This document shows positions 10,980 through 23,218 of a stretch of 64,000 bases of DNA, piece after piece. The DNA is from Corythucha ciliata. Lineage: Eukaryota > Arthropoda > Insecta > Hemiptera > Tingidae. Within the stretch, counting starts at the first letter, position 1, and every line of letters begins with the position of its first letter. The stretch is taken from contig CM075941.1 in NCBI GenBank assembly GCA_038030265.1, positions 36,146,164 to 36,210,163 on the forward strand, given 5' to 3'. The translations under genes were made by a program, and so were the position numbers. The notes below the pieces were generated by a model. That model did not search any database and was not told where the DNA came from. It was given only the letters and a program-made list of their open reading frames with translations.

Positions 10980-12235
10980 AACCGGAAGAACATAGTCACG
11001 AAAGGTATGCAAAATGATGGCATTTGACCCCCTATATACGATTCCGGAAGTCTACCATGCTGTATCTGGGGCCTAAGGATTTTATAGCTAATTAAAGTCC
11101 TTAATTTGCGACATGAATTTAGCCAGAAGAACATAGTTCTGGAACTAGTCTCATTCGAAAGGTTTTGTGGAGCTGATTACGAATGTGATCGTCTGCCACC
11201 GTCTGCCTGGGGCATTTGCCCTCCGTGGCTCGCTAAACTTACGAAATTCAGTAAACTTTAATTAACCGAAAGAACATAGTCCTGAAACTGGTCTTATTCG
11301 AACGGGTCTATGGAGATTATTACAAATATAATCGTCTGCCGGTGTCTGCCTGGGGCATTCGCCCTCGGTGGCTAGTCAAACTGCCTAAATCAGGGATGTT
11401 AATTAACCAGAAAAACTAAGTCCGGAATATCGTCTTACGCGACAGGTTTCATGTGGCTGAATACGAAAATGATCGCCTGCCGGTGTCTACCTGGGGGCAC
11501 TTGCCCTCAGTGACCCATCAAGCTGCACAGAGGGAAAATGATTAACCGGAAGAAAATAGTCGTGATACTAGTCTCATTCGAAAGGTTTTATGGAGCTGAT
11601 TACGAAAATGATCGTCCGTCACCGTCTGCCTATGGCATTTGCCCTCTGTGGCTCGCCAAACTTACGAAATTTGCTAAAATTTTAAATAACTGGAAGAACA
11701 TAGTCCCGAAACTGGTCTTATTCGGTAGAATTCATGGAGATGATTACTAATATAATCGTCTGGTGGCGTCAGCCTCGAGCATTTGCCCTCGGTGGCCAGT
11801 CAAACTCCCTAAATCAGGGATATTAATTAACCAGAAAAACTAAGTCCGGAATATTGTCTTATGCGACAGGTTTCATGTGACTCAATACGAAAATGATCGT
11901 CTGCCGGCGCCTGCCTGGGGCATTTGCCCTCAGTGGCCAGTCAAACTGCCTAAATCAGGGATATTAATTAACCGGAAGAACTCCATCCGGAAGATAGTCT
12001 TATGTTTCGGGTTATGTGGCTGAATACGAAAATGATCGTCTGCTAGTGTCTGCCTGGGGCATTTGCCCTCTGGGGCTCGCTAAACTCACATGATTTGGGA
12101 AAATTTAATTCACCGGAAGAACATAGTCCTGAAAATGGTCTTATTCGATAGAATTTATGGGAATGATTACAAATGTAATCGTCTGGCGACGTCAGCCTGG
12201 TGCATTTGCCCTCGTTGGCCGGCCAAACTTCGTAC
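10980..12235 (+). repeat. ~141 bp satellite in higher-order arrangement
   Basis: Units begin with a GAAGAACATAGTCC-type motif at about 10989, 11131, 11273, 11416, 11553, 11697, 11836, 11980 and 12119, a spacing of 137-144 bases. Each contains a GATCGTCTGCC block and a CTGGGGCATTTGCCCTC block. The units fall into classes A (GGCTCGCTAAACTT), B (GATTACAAATATAATCG) and C (GCGACAGGTTTCATGTG), reading A-B-C-A-B-C-C'-B after the terminal unit. Inverted units lie at 12236-12368 and 13174-13400. Confidence 0.8.
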
Positions 12236-12368
12236 ATCTACGGCGGCAGACGACCATATTCGTAATCAGCTCCATAAAACCTTTTGAATTAGACTAGTTT
12301 CCGGACTATGTTCCTCTGGTTAATCATTTCCCCTCTGTGCAGTTTGACGGGTCACTGAGGGCAAGTGC

Positions 12369-13173
12369 TAGAGGTGTGACGTGACAGCTTTTGTCGGTCA
12401 CAGTGACAACTAGCTCCGGTGACTGTGCAGTCACTGTGACAAAAACCAGTGATTTTGTCACTTAAGTGACTACTGTAGCAGTTCGTTTGAGCAAACGCCT
12501 AATGTCACCGGACTCGCCGGTGTCTGTGTGAATTTCATTCCCAAACCCAACAAAGCCTATTAATAGGGCAAATGAGAGACACGATTTCGCAAATCAATTT
12601 TGTTTGCATCGGTTATAAAAATAAAAAAAAAATATTTTTCCAAGAAGTTATCCGTGGAAAACTCCTATGAACGTCAAACGCACAGCCTCAAATGCAAACA
12701 TGAAGGTGAGTCATGGCTCAAAAACTGCAATGCACGAATTTACCTAGGAAGGTGGTTTAAAAAAGTAAAAGTATGCAAGATCACCGTAGCACAGATCTTG
12801 TAAAACGAAGTCTATACAAATATATTACCTACACTAAAGGTTAAATACTAACGATAAGTCCAAGAAAAGTCAACAGACGAGGGATAGACTTTGGGGAGAA
12901 TGCTACTGAGTTCATTGGGGCGATAGAGGAACTGGTAAAGTGCTATGTGGTGACCTGCGAGGATGGCTAGGTGACGGCTCCAATATTTTAATTCAAGAGA
13001 CTCTAGCGCAGTGAAGCGATAGGAGTGACGAATGAAGAGGCGATATAAGTGAAGAGGAATGTCACCGTTAGAGGGTCGGAACGGTGATTTCAATCTGGTC
13101 GTCACCGGAGCTGACAGTGACGGACTAGTCACAGTGACAAAATCACCGACAGTGAAATCATACCTCACCTCTA
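12369..13173. mobile_element. Non-autonomous hAT-type element with 8 bp TSD
   Basis: An 805-base insertion in an inverted satellite unit. It is flanked by an exact 8-base duplication GCAAGTGC (12361-12368 and 13174-13181). The termini start TAGAGGTGTGACG (left) and TAGAGGTGAGG (right, complement). The subterminal regions mirror each other and are packed with GTCACTGTGAC palindromes. An 8-base target duplication with TAGRG-type ends is diagnostic of hAT elements. No transposase ORF is present. Confidence 0.85.
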
Positions 13174-13590
13174 GCAAGTGCCCCAGGCAGACGCCGACAG
13201 ACGATTGTATTTGTAATATTTTAACCTATCGAATAGTACCAGTGTCAGGACTTTGTTCTTTCCGTTAATTGAAATTTTCCAAATGTCGATAGTTTGGCGG
13301 GCGACAAAGGGCAAATGCCCCAGGCATACGGTGCGGCGCCAGATGATCATATTCGTAATCAGCTCCATAAAACCTTTCGAATTAGACTAGTTTCTGGACT
13401 ATGTTTTTCTGGTTAAATTCATGTTTCAAATTAAGGACTTTAATTATAGCTATAAAATCCTTAGGCCCCAGATACAGCATGGCAGACTTTCGAACTCGTA
13501 AATGGGGGTCAAATGCCATCATTATGCACACCTTTAGTGACTATGTTCTTCCGGTTGAATGGGACTGTCGCTAGCTCTCGAACTATAAGG

Positions 13591-14740
13591 ATTAATTTAA
13601 CATTCGTAAAAAATTAAAAATACAATAAAATCTAGATTTAAATTGTTTATCGGTAAAAGTGTCCAACACTAAATACAACGCAGACATACATCACAGTAAG
13701 GGACTAGAATAAGAGGAATAAGCGTAACAATCCATGAAGGAACTTGGGTTCGGAGGGAGGGAGACTGAATGGCTGTGAAGGGGAAAGAAGGAGCCGTTAA
13801 CTTCGGTTGATCGAAACTTCACCATTTCGCAAGTCTCCCCCTTAGGCTAACTAAGAGTGAATTAGTTTTTGTTTTTTCCAACGTTGTTCGTACGAGGAGC
13901 GAAAAGCTCTAAATATTTATCATCCTTTCTCTTAACGCCGACTTGAATCCACAAAATTTATTGTGGCCGAATTCCGACGTAACTACAGGTTTCTATTTAA
14001 AGTAACTAATGTTCCACACCCTATCTGCCAATATCACTATTGACACCTCTTCAATTTAGAGTGCGTAAGGGCTATCTCAATCTATCTGTTTAAATCCATA
14101 CATATTACACGCTCGTGGAAAAATTGTTGCACTTCAGCACCAATGCGATGGCTCAAGCTATTCGATGATATCCCCATCATGGTCCGCGAAAATAGTCATT
14201 TTGATAGCTGTTTAGTATCTGTATTGAGTGGTGAAAAGCTGAGCATGTGTTTAAGTACTTGAACGGCTTCACATCAGTCGTTCTCATTTGAGATTCATCT
14301 GTTTTGAATTGAAATATAGGCAAATACTCGGCTTGAGTAACAACTGAATACGGACATACCCGTTAACATTCTACTACTTTTTTTACTAAAAACATTTTAC
14401 TAAAAGTTTTTACTAAGAACTTTATGAGTGAGGACAACACACGGAAAACTTATTTTAAATGATGGTCCTGATGGTGGCCCAGACAGGTTCGATTAGATCC
14501 GTAAAGATGAAAAACAATTTTTTGTGGAGAGACAAGAACTTTATCACCAGGACGTCTGAATAACTCCACGACAACATGGCCAATGACAATTTTAATGATA
14601 CAATTTTCATTTATTCATGATTTTTTGGATGACTTCGTTATAAGGATTTCTGTTTCAAAATAAAATGGAGATATTTTTCAACCAGTCCCGTAAACGCTAA
14701 AGTTAATTTTTGTGTACGCGTTGCTAGGATAGTAAACATT
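13591..14740. other. Intergenic stretch, nothing recognised
   Basis: About 1.1 kb of AT-rich sequence with no ORF of recognisable family, no clear tandem structure and no inverted repeat of note. Confidence 0.35.
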
Positions 14741-15737
14741 TCGTTGGTTGAAATGTGAATAGCGTTAGCATTGCAAAATCTCTCTATTAAAGCAAACAGA
14801 CCCCTAAACTCGTCATTTCGCGAAAATATAGACCAAATACTAGCAGTTTCACGAATATTTGGACCCAAAACTTGCAATTTCACGACTATTTGCAACTTCG
14901 CGCAAGTAAGTAAAGGCCTGAAACTTGGAGTTGTACGAATATTCAGCCAGGAAACTTCTGAGTACATGAATATTCAGCTCCAAAATATTGCAATTTACGG
15001 CTATTCGTCAGATTTAGGGCACACGTTATAGGGCTGTGATGGCCGGTTTGAAAGGGTTCCGTGGTCACCAAGAAACTAACAATTTCACGGAATTGTCAAC
15101 TTTTCCCCCGGAAACAGAGTTTTCACAAAAAGGGTCGTAATCGATCAAAAGCTAACATCTTCGTTGAGAAACTACCGGTTTTAACCTTCTATTCAAGTGT
15201 TGATACTTTGTAGGAAAGGCTTGGCTCTAAAATACTGGGTGGCCGAATTTTCATCAACGTCTTGTCTGAGAGACGTAAAAATTGAACAATTTCTATCTCA
15301 AAACTAGCGTTTGATGCTAACGCAAAACTGAAGATTTCACTCTATAACTCAATATTTTACTTCAAAACTGACGATTTTACGCCAAACCCGATGTGTTACC
15401 CCTAAACTTAATATTTCACAGCACTACTAGCAATTTTAAACCCCAGTCACCCTAAAATTGATTATTTCACCCTAAAACTTGTGGGGTTTTACCCAAACGG
15501 ATGAAAATCGAATGCTCTTACTAGAACAGACCACTCCGCATTAAAAACTCCGCCGATTTTATCCCTCAAGTCACGAAGATGACATGCCCTCCCCATTTCT
15601 ATCAAAACTGAATAATTCACTACGAAACTGGCGATTTTAACCAAAAAATTTTCTGTTTCATTTCAGTAATGAATGTGTAACGACGAATGAACGATGAATA
15701 TGTAAGTATCAAGTAACTACGATTTCCCCTAAAGTTG

Positions 15738-16212
15738 TATGTATGTCGCATCCACTTGGCGAAATTGTCCACTTCATGAAATGGATGTCCGTTTCACGAA
15801 GTGGCTCCACTTTCCGTAATTTCAAAAAATTACGTCATCTGGACAAAAAAAATTGTCCATTTCTTGAAAAGGAAATCGCGTTTGTCCAGTTGTTGAAATT
15901 AAGCTTTCTTACTGCAAGTGGATGCACAACGTCATTTTTTAGCGGGTTTTTGAGTGCTCAGAAAAATAACCTTTTTAATTAAAAAAAATTGTTTCAGGAT
16001 AATGTTGTTGCATCCACTTGCAGCATTGAAGCTTGATTTCAGCAACTGGACAAACACGATTTCCTTTTCAAGAAATGGACATGGGAGAAATGGACAATTT
16101 TTTTGTCGAGATGTAGTAATTTTTTGAAGTTACGGCAAGTGGAGCCACTTCGTGAAATGGACATCCATTTCGTGAAATGGACAATTACTCGACATGGATA
16201 CGACATATATAT
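15738..16212. mobile_element. Foldback element, 475 bp
   Basis: Two long imperfect arms (about 190 bases each) mirror each other. TATGTCGCATCCAC at the left matches the complement of ATGGATACGACATA at the right. Inner blocks such as GTCCAGTTG and CGAAGTGGCTCCACTT recur inverted, around an AT-rich loop. It sits inside the AAACTGACG array. No coding capacity. Confidence 0.75.
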
Positions 16213-16243
16213 TTACTCCAAAACTGACAACAATGTCACACTG

Positions 16244-16971
16244 CAGGGGTGGTTTTATGGGGGGGGGGGAGCGATCGCTTCCCCGTCAGCTCAGCCACCG
16301 TGAAAGAAACGAGAGGTGAATAAAAAGAGAAGGAGAAGGGAAAGTTAAGAGATACAAATGGGAGGGGAAGCAAATCAGATATCCAGGTTTTAGAACTATA
16401 GGAATTAGGAAGTCGGAAAATAACTTGCTTTTGAAGGAGCCAAATCTGAAACATTTAGTTATGGAAGAGCGAAGTTAGGGTGAAATTGTGGTTTAAAAGA
16501 GCCAAACCCACGGGATGAACATAGTCAATTTCCACCCAGGGCCATTGTTTCTCGAAACACATCAAGCTATAAATGCGTAAAATTTGGTTTTGAGAGGTCG
16601 AAACTCGGGTTTAAAATAGACTCAATGGCGATATTTGGTTTTAGAAAGAGCCAAACGCGCAGGATTTGTTTTGGACCAGATATTGAGCCAAAATCCCACG
16701 TTTTTCAGTAGAATGTTCTGGATTCTGGGGCCGTATTCCATGATGTTTGTTTCAATCCAATCTCTAACACCAAATTCACCCAGATTCTTGAGCAGATATC
16801 TGACACTGCAATGCAAAATCCAGGCTTTGGGAAACAGAGACAGTGGGCTTTCGGGCTATTGTTTGTTATGAGAAAATAAAGAAATTTGGCAGATAGCATA
16901 AGTTTGGTGGGAGGGAAGGGTGAGAATATTTTACCACCACCCCCGGTCACGGAGGCCTAAAACCGCCCCTG
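16244..16971. mobile_element. Non-autonomous hAT element with 8 bp TSD
   Basis: A 728-base insertion with termini CAGGGGTGGTTTTA and, on the other strand, CAGGGGCGGTTTTA. It is flanked by an exact 8-base duplication TCACACTG (16236-16243, 16972-16979). CAGGG-type ends with an 8-base duplication are typical of hAT. The interior has a G-run at 16260, recurrent AGAGCCAAAC phrases and no transposase. Confidence 0.88.
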
Positions 16972-17223
16972 TCACACTGTAAACAAATTTTTCTCCAAAA
17001 CGGACGTTTGTAGGCAAAGTAGAACCACTCTGGCGAATTCAGCACAACACTGACGAATTCATCCGAAATGTGACGATTTTATACCAAAACAGACGATTTT
17101 ACGCCAAAGCTGACTTGCTGCCCATAGCTGAAGACGTCACTACAAAACTGGCGATTACTGACCCGATAGGTGCAGTTTGAGTTCTGAAAGGAGATTTCAT
17201 TTCTCCCGGGTGGATTCGCTCTT

Positions 17224-17345
17224 TGCGTGGACTCCTGGGTAGCCCAGTTGGTTGGAGCACCTGCCGCGAAACCAGAAGGTCATGGGTTTGAATCCCACCT
17301 AGGGAGCAATTTTTTCTCGGAACTCAAAACAAGTTTTAAAAAAAA
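17224..17345 (+). mobile_element. tRNA-derived SINE, different head
   Basis: A tRNA-like head has an A-box-like TAGCCCAGTTGG (17240-17251) and a B box GGTTTGAATCC (17285-17295). It is followed by ATTTTTTCTCGGAACTC, a diverged form of the link seen after the tRNA heads at 8950 and 59354, and then by an A-run. The acceptor and anticodon stems each carry mismatches, which argues against a working tRNA. Confidence 0.65.
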
Positions 17346-17688
17346 ACTGCAAATATTTTATTTCAAGATCAATTTCTTTATTTTCTGATTATTAATTTCA
17401 TTATTTCGAATCTAGGGGAGGGCAGAGTTTAATATCTGAATGTAAAGCAATTTGGAGGTGACTGGGCTCCAATGTTGCAATTTACCGTCATTTTGGCAAT
17501 ACAATTTGTTTATGGAATAACTAATCTGCTGTCTATCAATGACATAATGTATAATAACGTTCAATAGCAAAGTAAGTGTTTTGAAATTTCACTTGTTGTC
17601 TGCCTAAAATAGTGGTTCCGTGGCTGTTTATAGTCGCAAACGTGTAGTATCGCGACTATAGTGAAAAGCTTGCATTTTACGGACAATA

Positions 17689-18082
17689 ATTCGAGGGTTT
17701 AGGATTAAAGAGACGTAACCACAAAATTATCGTTTTTGAGTTAAAGTTTTTTCTGTTAGCTTATATCATGTTCTACGTGGTGCCAAAGGATTGTGTGTTC
17801 CTGCAGTTTGTTTACGGAGATAAGTTATGATTATGAAACTACAAATGCCACTCAGGTCTATTTTCTGGGTTTTCAATGCCAAAATTTCAAGTTAGAAATT
17901 TCCAACGACTTGCACTGTAAACGTAATCAATTTTTTGTTTTACAATGAAATTTTATGAACTTGAGGAGGGGTAGTTGAATCAAGGAAAATTCATGAAAAA
18001 GGTCGATTGAAAGTATTGTTTATTTCATACTGAAAAATGAGAAATTTGTAGTTACGTCTCTTTAATCCTAAACCCTCGAATT
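17689..18082. mobile_element. MITE, ATTCGAGGGTTTAGG termini
   Basis: Inverted termini of about 35 bases: ATTCGAGGGTTTAGG plus ATTAAAGAGACGTAAC at the left, with the complement at 18050-18082. The interior is AT-rich and non-coding. Total about 394 bases. The target-site duplication is not clear. Confidence 0.75.
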
Positions 18083-21000
18083 GTACCCTCGAAAATTACA
18101 ATTTTGTGTGTACATTTTATCCATCGAATCTCAACTCTTTGGCCCCGCTTACCATTTTTTGTGACCATTTATTTAGTCTTGAATTTGGTAGTTTCATACC
18201 TACTTGGCCTTGAATTGAATCATTGCAGTTTCTTGACTGTGACGACGCAGTGATTTCACTGATTCCTAATCTCCGTAAGTTGTTTACGGACAACAGACAT
18301 CGTCTGTTGGTCACATTATCGAACACGAGGTTCAGACACCAATAATCATTTTAGGAGCAGATCTAACATCAGGGCAAATTGTACAACTCGACAAAATGAC
18401 AAATCAATTGGTGGTTGTTTACCAAAAATGGTGAAATTGGCTGCCTATTTGAGACAAACATCCGTAAATTTCACGGGCAATAAAAAGACAGTTTTACCGT
18501 CATTCATCAAGAGTTTTTCTGGGCTGTAACTCACGTTTTATAGCCAAATCAAACAGGTTCTTTGGTAAGAATTTGGTGTTCTCTGCTTGTACGATCAGGC
18601 CCGAGAGGGGTGGTTGGGATGTCAGCTTCCGAGCTGCTTTGCCAGTTTCTATATTGACAACAATATTGACTGTAGCTCCGCTCGTTTGTAGTCCGGAGCT
18701 GCACTAGCAGTCCTCAAAGTACTAACCCTTTATCATTTTTCCCCGTTATTCCACATGATAACCCGTGAGGTCACAAAATCTCGCGCTGCTCAGAGTAGTC
18801 CGGGACTGACAAACGAACGGAGCTATTATCTCCACAAAAAAATCGCCATTTTTCCGCTTGGGAGTTTGGGCGAAATTTTAAGATTTTGTTTTTTCCAAAG
18901 GGAAAAATGTTCAGTTTTAATGCTACAAATAATGCTACGACAAAGAAGCGGGAACACTAATCTGTTTAGCCTTGTGGGTCGATTTTAATACAGCCTTTAA
19001 TACATTCAAGTATTGATCACACCGCTCAAGATCTAGTTTTGAGTAGACTCCGATGTGCTAGAACTCATTATTTGAAGAATAAAAAGAAAACTGAAAGTCT
19101 CAACACGTACCCAATATTCAGAATATGAGTCGCCAATATTGCAGTAAAGCTCAGCAAAGCAGTTTATTAGAACGAACTACCTATACGTATTTCAGCTTTT
19201 TATTGATATTGATACTTCAACTTCATCATATAGAACTACTGCGTACGAGGTATGGGAGAGAGGCAACCCGAGAAACGAAAAAGGAGCAGACCGAGATAAA
19301 GATAATTATCCTGCAGGTGGTCTTCAAAATTAAGAAGCTCTCACCGTGTTCAGCATAATTTGAAACGACTACATCCTAGAAAACTCAAGAGAAGCAATTG
19401 CCCTTTACTTTTTTTTTTTTTTTTTTGATATATTCGTTGAACCGAGATATTAACTAGAAATTTATATGCATGAAAAAAGTCCTGAAAGTGGGATGGCGTG
19501 ATAAAACAGTGTTAACAAATCAAAAACAGCAGTAAAGAGGGAATGTTGTGTAAATGCTGTACCTAAAAACTGTGAACTTCTCGCCTTCTTGCTAGAGAAC
19601 TTTTAATTAAGGAAGGGAGGGGGGGCGCCTTGCATAAATCAAAGCATTACAAGAGCTCATCTTTGCCTCCCTACCCTTTACTTATTTAGACGCTACCAAG
19701 TATCCTCGTGCCCTCGTAAAAGTCACTGGATGTTCTTAGCAAGTTACTTTATTCAAAAGCATAACATTGCTGAGATTAATTTAAAAGTTTTTTTTTTATC
19801 GAGGAGACACGAACGAAGTTTTTTTTAGTATGTACTTTCAAATAAATTTCCCCAAAAACAGAAGTTTTGATTATGAGTCAAATAAAGTCATATGCGGCCG
19901 ACGCTCATTCGAGAAATATTGCTCATGTTTTACATTTAACAATCGTATCACGCACAGAAACTAAGCTCATTGCGCCTTATACATGTTCAAAGCTCCGTTA
20001 ATAATTCCCTTTTGAAACGAACTGAACACAATGATAAATGATGCTATATTTTAACTGTAGCTAAGACTTTCCACCTTTAGAAAAAGAGGGGTAAAATTGA
20101 GCGAAAATTGAATCACGTCTGAGCTATTTGTATTTAATAAAAGACATGGACCTATAGAACAAGAACACCGGGCGTTCAGTGCACCCTCCCCCCCCTGGAG
20201 ATATTGCTACTTTGTAAAGCCCCATAAATTATGGTCGATAAACAATAAAAAAGCAAAAACTTTCGCGTACCTAATCAATAAATCATTTCGCTAAAGTTTT
20301 TCAATGTTTTGTTATTATGAAGAAAAAAACTACCGATTTATTAGTTCTTTCTGAAAACTATAATCTCTGGACCACGTCTGCTGTCTAACCATGCCTTTGC
20401 ACATAGCACTTTTGTTTCAATGTCCCCTTGTTACATTTATTTATTTAATTAATGAAGGCCATGATCACAAAAGGGGAAAATAACTTACCGCATGAATTCA
20501 TTGCAGGAGGCAACCACGAATGAAACATTTTGAAAATAAGTATAGATGGTATAAAAAAAGGGGTGCTGCTCAATTACCTTTGTGTCACTATTAAAGTGGT
20601 CGCGGAGGAAGAGAAATGGTCCTCCGCCCCAAACGAGTGCAAAAAGGCTACGGAGGTATAGCAATGTTCATCCTTTTCCTCTTCACCAGTGGGGTCCCTT
20701 CATGGCGGCTGGCAGAAGTATACATTTTTGAAAAGAAACTTGGAAAGGGAAGGAAATCGCAAAAGCAAGGTGGTGTTTTCTTCTCAAAATGTTCTCCCTT
20801 TCCTCAGGGAGGAAGTCCATTTGAGAACCTTATCTAAAGGTCTACTCCTATCTGCTCGTGTTTAATGCATGCGTCAACTCAAGAGTGGTTGGTAAGGGGA
20901 CAGGGTGGCCTTTTTTTCCCCTCTGCCCTTCATTCCACTCATTCCTTTTCCGTTTAGCTTTCGAAAAAGGAGAGCTACACCCTTCCCTTGAATCCCCACC

Positions 21001-21567
21001 ATTGCCTTTTTTGAATTCTCAGTCTCACAGAATTAAATTCAATGCCACAACGTCCTTCTCCTCCCTTTTCTTGTTTCTTTATTGGCTCTTTTTTTTTTTT
21101 TGAATCACTTGGATTTTTCAGATAGATACTCCCAAACCCTTCGACGAATCAATCTAAAAGCTAAAAACACACAAAAGCTATCGGATCCCTTTACATCCGA
21201 GTTATTGATAAATGACTCTGACATTTTGGAACACAAAGGGTAGGGAACTTGAAAACTTTCCTTCACTGTTTGGAAATCATTGGGTTAAAGGCATTAAGCA
21301 AAGGCTCGAATGGTGTACAGAACCATGGCATAATTGTCTGCTGATACTACGCAGGAGGAATTGGACGGTTCGTTAGCGCTGGCAGTGTTTCGGCTTCTCC
21401 TCGCTTTCAGGCTATCTCGAGTAGAATTTCAATTAATACGTTTAATTTTCGAAAGTTTCCCTTTGAAAATCAATACCCGGCAGGCTGTTTTCAGCACCGT
21501 AGCATCATCTCAAAATTGATCGCGGGAACGTTGTTTCAAAGGCAAATCAATATACAAGTAAGAATAC
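18083..21567. other. Region 3' of the last visible Beat-like exon, nothing coding seen
   Basis: On the minus strand this would be intron and/or the 3' end of the Beat-like gene. No further exon could be recognised. There is a T-run at 19411-19427 and C-runs near 20190. ORFs here show no family resemblance. Confidence 0.35.
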
Positions 21568-21808
21568 CTCGATTTTGCAGTCTCTCTTGATACACCTTTT
21601 GATTGGCACTGGATGACGCGAGCACTGGCTCAACTTTGATAGATTCAGGATCCAGATCCCCCACAGTTGACGAACACGTGAGATTGATGTAATAGCCTGG
21701 CTCTTGGAAATGACCTCGTTCAGCGAGAAATCTGAGACCGATTGCTGCTGAATAGAGACCTTCGTCGTTCTCAGCCACTGGATACCTGTCAGTTAACCAA
21801 CTGTCAGC
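21568..21808 (-). CDS. Beaten-path-family protein, exon encoding C-terminal half of second Ig-like domain
   Basis: Minus-strand exon with acceptor TTTCAG before 21808 and donor GAG/GTATTC at 21568/21567, length 241 (phase 0 in, phase 1 out). It encodes the segment ending the second Ig-like domain. NDEGLYSAAIGLRF is characteristic of Beaten-path proteins, and the conserved YINLTC supplies the domain's second cysteine region. Beat proteins are secreted or membrane-attached Ig proteins that control axon defasciculation and bind Side-family partners. The paralogue is undetermined. The next exon toward the 3' end was not found. Confidence 0.8.
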
Positions 21809-23218
21809 CTGAAACGTGAAGATAAATAAAAAAATCATAATTTTTCGACGCAATTTTCAACTTGATTGGTTGAATTTTAAATAAACGAATTAATCCGGGT
21901 GAGAACATAAAGACCCGTCCACACTCTGAAACTTATCTTCAAACTTACTTGTGCAAACGGGTTTTAACCAGCAGGTTTATGCTGCTGCTGGGGTAAACCC
22001 GCTTGCGCAAGTAAGTTTCAAGAAAAAAATTGAGCGTGTGGACGGGGATTAAGCTTAATAAGTTATTGGTTAAGGAAAACAACGTATTTGATTGGAAGAC
22101 TGCATTCGTACTACAAAACTGTCCAATGTGAGTTGGGGTATTCATCTAAAACTAATAAAACAGAAATAGGCACGGCCTTGAAATTGTATCTCTGGCGTTG
22201 AAATCCCGCCTCCGCCTCTCAATAGTTTCGTACGGGGCCACCAATTATGAAAACTTCGTTGGCTAACAAGACGTGCCCGTTCTCGACTCAGTAAAGAAGT
22301 AAGATGCTAAAAACCGCGTTTATTTGGTGACGCGTGCGGGTAACGGGACGGAATTTTAGTTACCTATTGGTTTACCAATTGATTAGTGAGGACCCTCATT
22401 ATTACCTGTGCACTGCACACCTGTCTGCACCTGCACCTGAATAATTCAGTCAATGAACTATCAATCGCCCGTTTACTATGCTCTTCTTAATAGTAGAGTA
22501 TACACACTTTTAGAGCTGTATAGTTTGTAGTACTAGTTTTTCTAATAACGTATACGTCGACGCCTCGACGGCCGTTTCCCGCTCTAAATGTGAGGATTCC
22601 CTACGCTGCCGAGTTAAATTTGAACGCAGATGGATTCGAGCTATAATATAATTTAGAGAGTGCTGGTTAGCATCAAGGAATCAAATATCAAAGTGAAATC
22701 CTACAAAGAATTACACTGAAAAGCCTCTTGTTTCATCATACGAGAAGGGTATCTAGAATGAGAATGTGTGTGTGAGCGAGCGCGTGTTTGAATTCAAAAT
22801 TTATAATTTTACTTCCCTTTCAAAAAATAATCTTTGTGACGAGCATACATGCCGCCAATTTTTCAACACAACACCATGAATGCCTAATAAAAGAAGGACG
22901 GCCGTTGCATTTTGATGAGCATACGATGCAAACAGGAATGTGACACAAGTGCTGGTAAAAAAACTTCACTGCGAAGAAAAGCGGTGATCATAAGTGTGTG
23001 AATTCGGCATATTTCACTTCTACTTTAAGAACGGAATAATCATTACCACTATCCTTTTTTTTTCACTGTGACAAAACTAGCCAAGAGCTTGAAAGAAAAA
23101 GTACGAGGTTGTAACGGTGAACCGCCAAGAACTTGAAAATAGGATGTCTCTATCTGGTCGTGATAGTGAATTATTGAATAATTGTGTTGAACTGTTATAA
23201 TAATTACATACTACTTAC
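21809..23218 (-). other. Beat-like intron between the two exons of the second Ig-like domain
   Basis: 1,410-base phase-0 intron (GTAAGT donor at 23218, TTTCAG acceptor at 21809). It holds a MITE-like inverted repeat at 21909-22050 and otherwise no recognisable sequence. Confidence 0.7.
21909..22050. mobile_element. MITE-like inverted repeat, CCCGTCCACACTC ends
   Basis: CCCGTCCACACTC at the left mirrors GAGCGTGTGGACGGGG at the right. Inside, AACTTACTTGTGCAA faces TTGCGCAAGTAAGTT, and AACGGGTTTTAACCAGCAG faces CTGCTGGGGTAAACCCG. Compact, non-coding, about 142 bases. Confidence 0.7.

Larger units (their letters stand above)
10946..13590. mobile_element. 2.6 kb element with long TIRs and internal satellite
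   Basis: Inverted termini of about 190 bases (10946-11140 against 13400-13590) share GCGACAGTC, CATTCAACCGGAAGAACATAG, TGGGGCCTAAGGATTTTATAGC and other blocks in mirror order. Between them lie about nine direct units of a ~141 bp repeat (to about 12235), then inverted units, split by a hAT insertion at 12369-13173. No transposase coding is visible, so this is a non-autonomous element. Superfamily and target-site duplication could not be fixed. Confidence 0.7.
14740..17165 (+). repeat. Degenerate tandem array, AAACTGACGATTTTAC motif
   Basis: Many diverged units of about 19-35 bases alternate an AAACTG(A/G)CGATTTTAC-like phrase with C/A-rich links. They cover 14740-15735 and resume at 16213-16243 and 16972-17165 between inserted elements. 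The continuity of the motif across the insertions shows that a single array was split by a foldback element and a hAT. Coding is unlikely. Confidence 0.55.

Noticed and set aside
12848..13177. 109-codon ORF inside the hAT element
   Set aside because: Runs through the inverted subterminal palindromes, so its open frame is a by-product of repeat sequence.
20616..21103. Plus-strand ORFs with hydrophobic C-terminus
   Set aside because: Low-complexity, no splice context, no family resemblance; T-runs produce the hydrophobic stretch.
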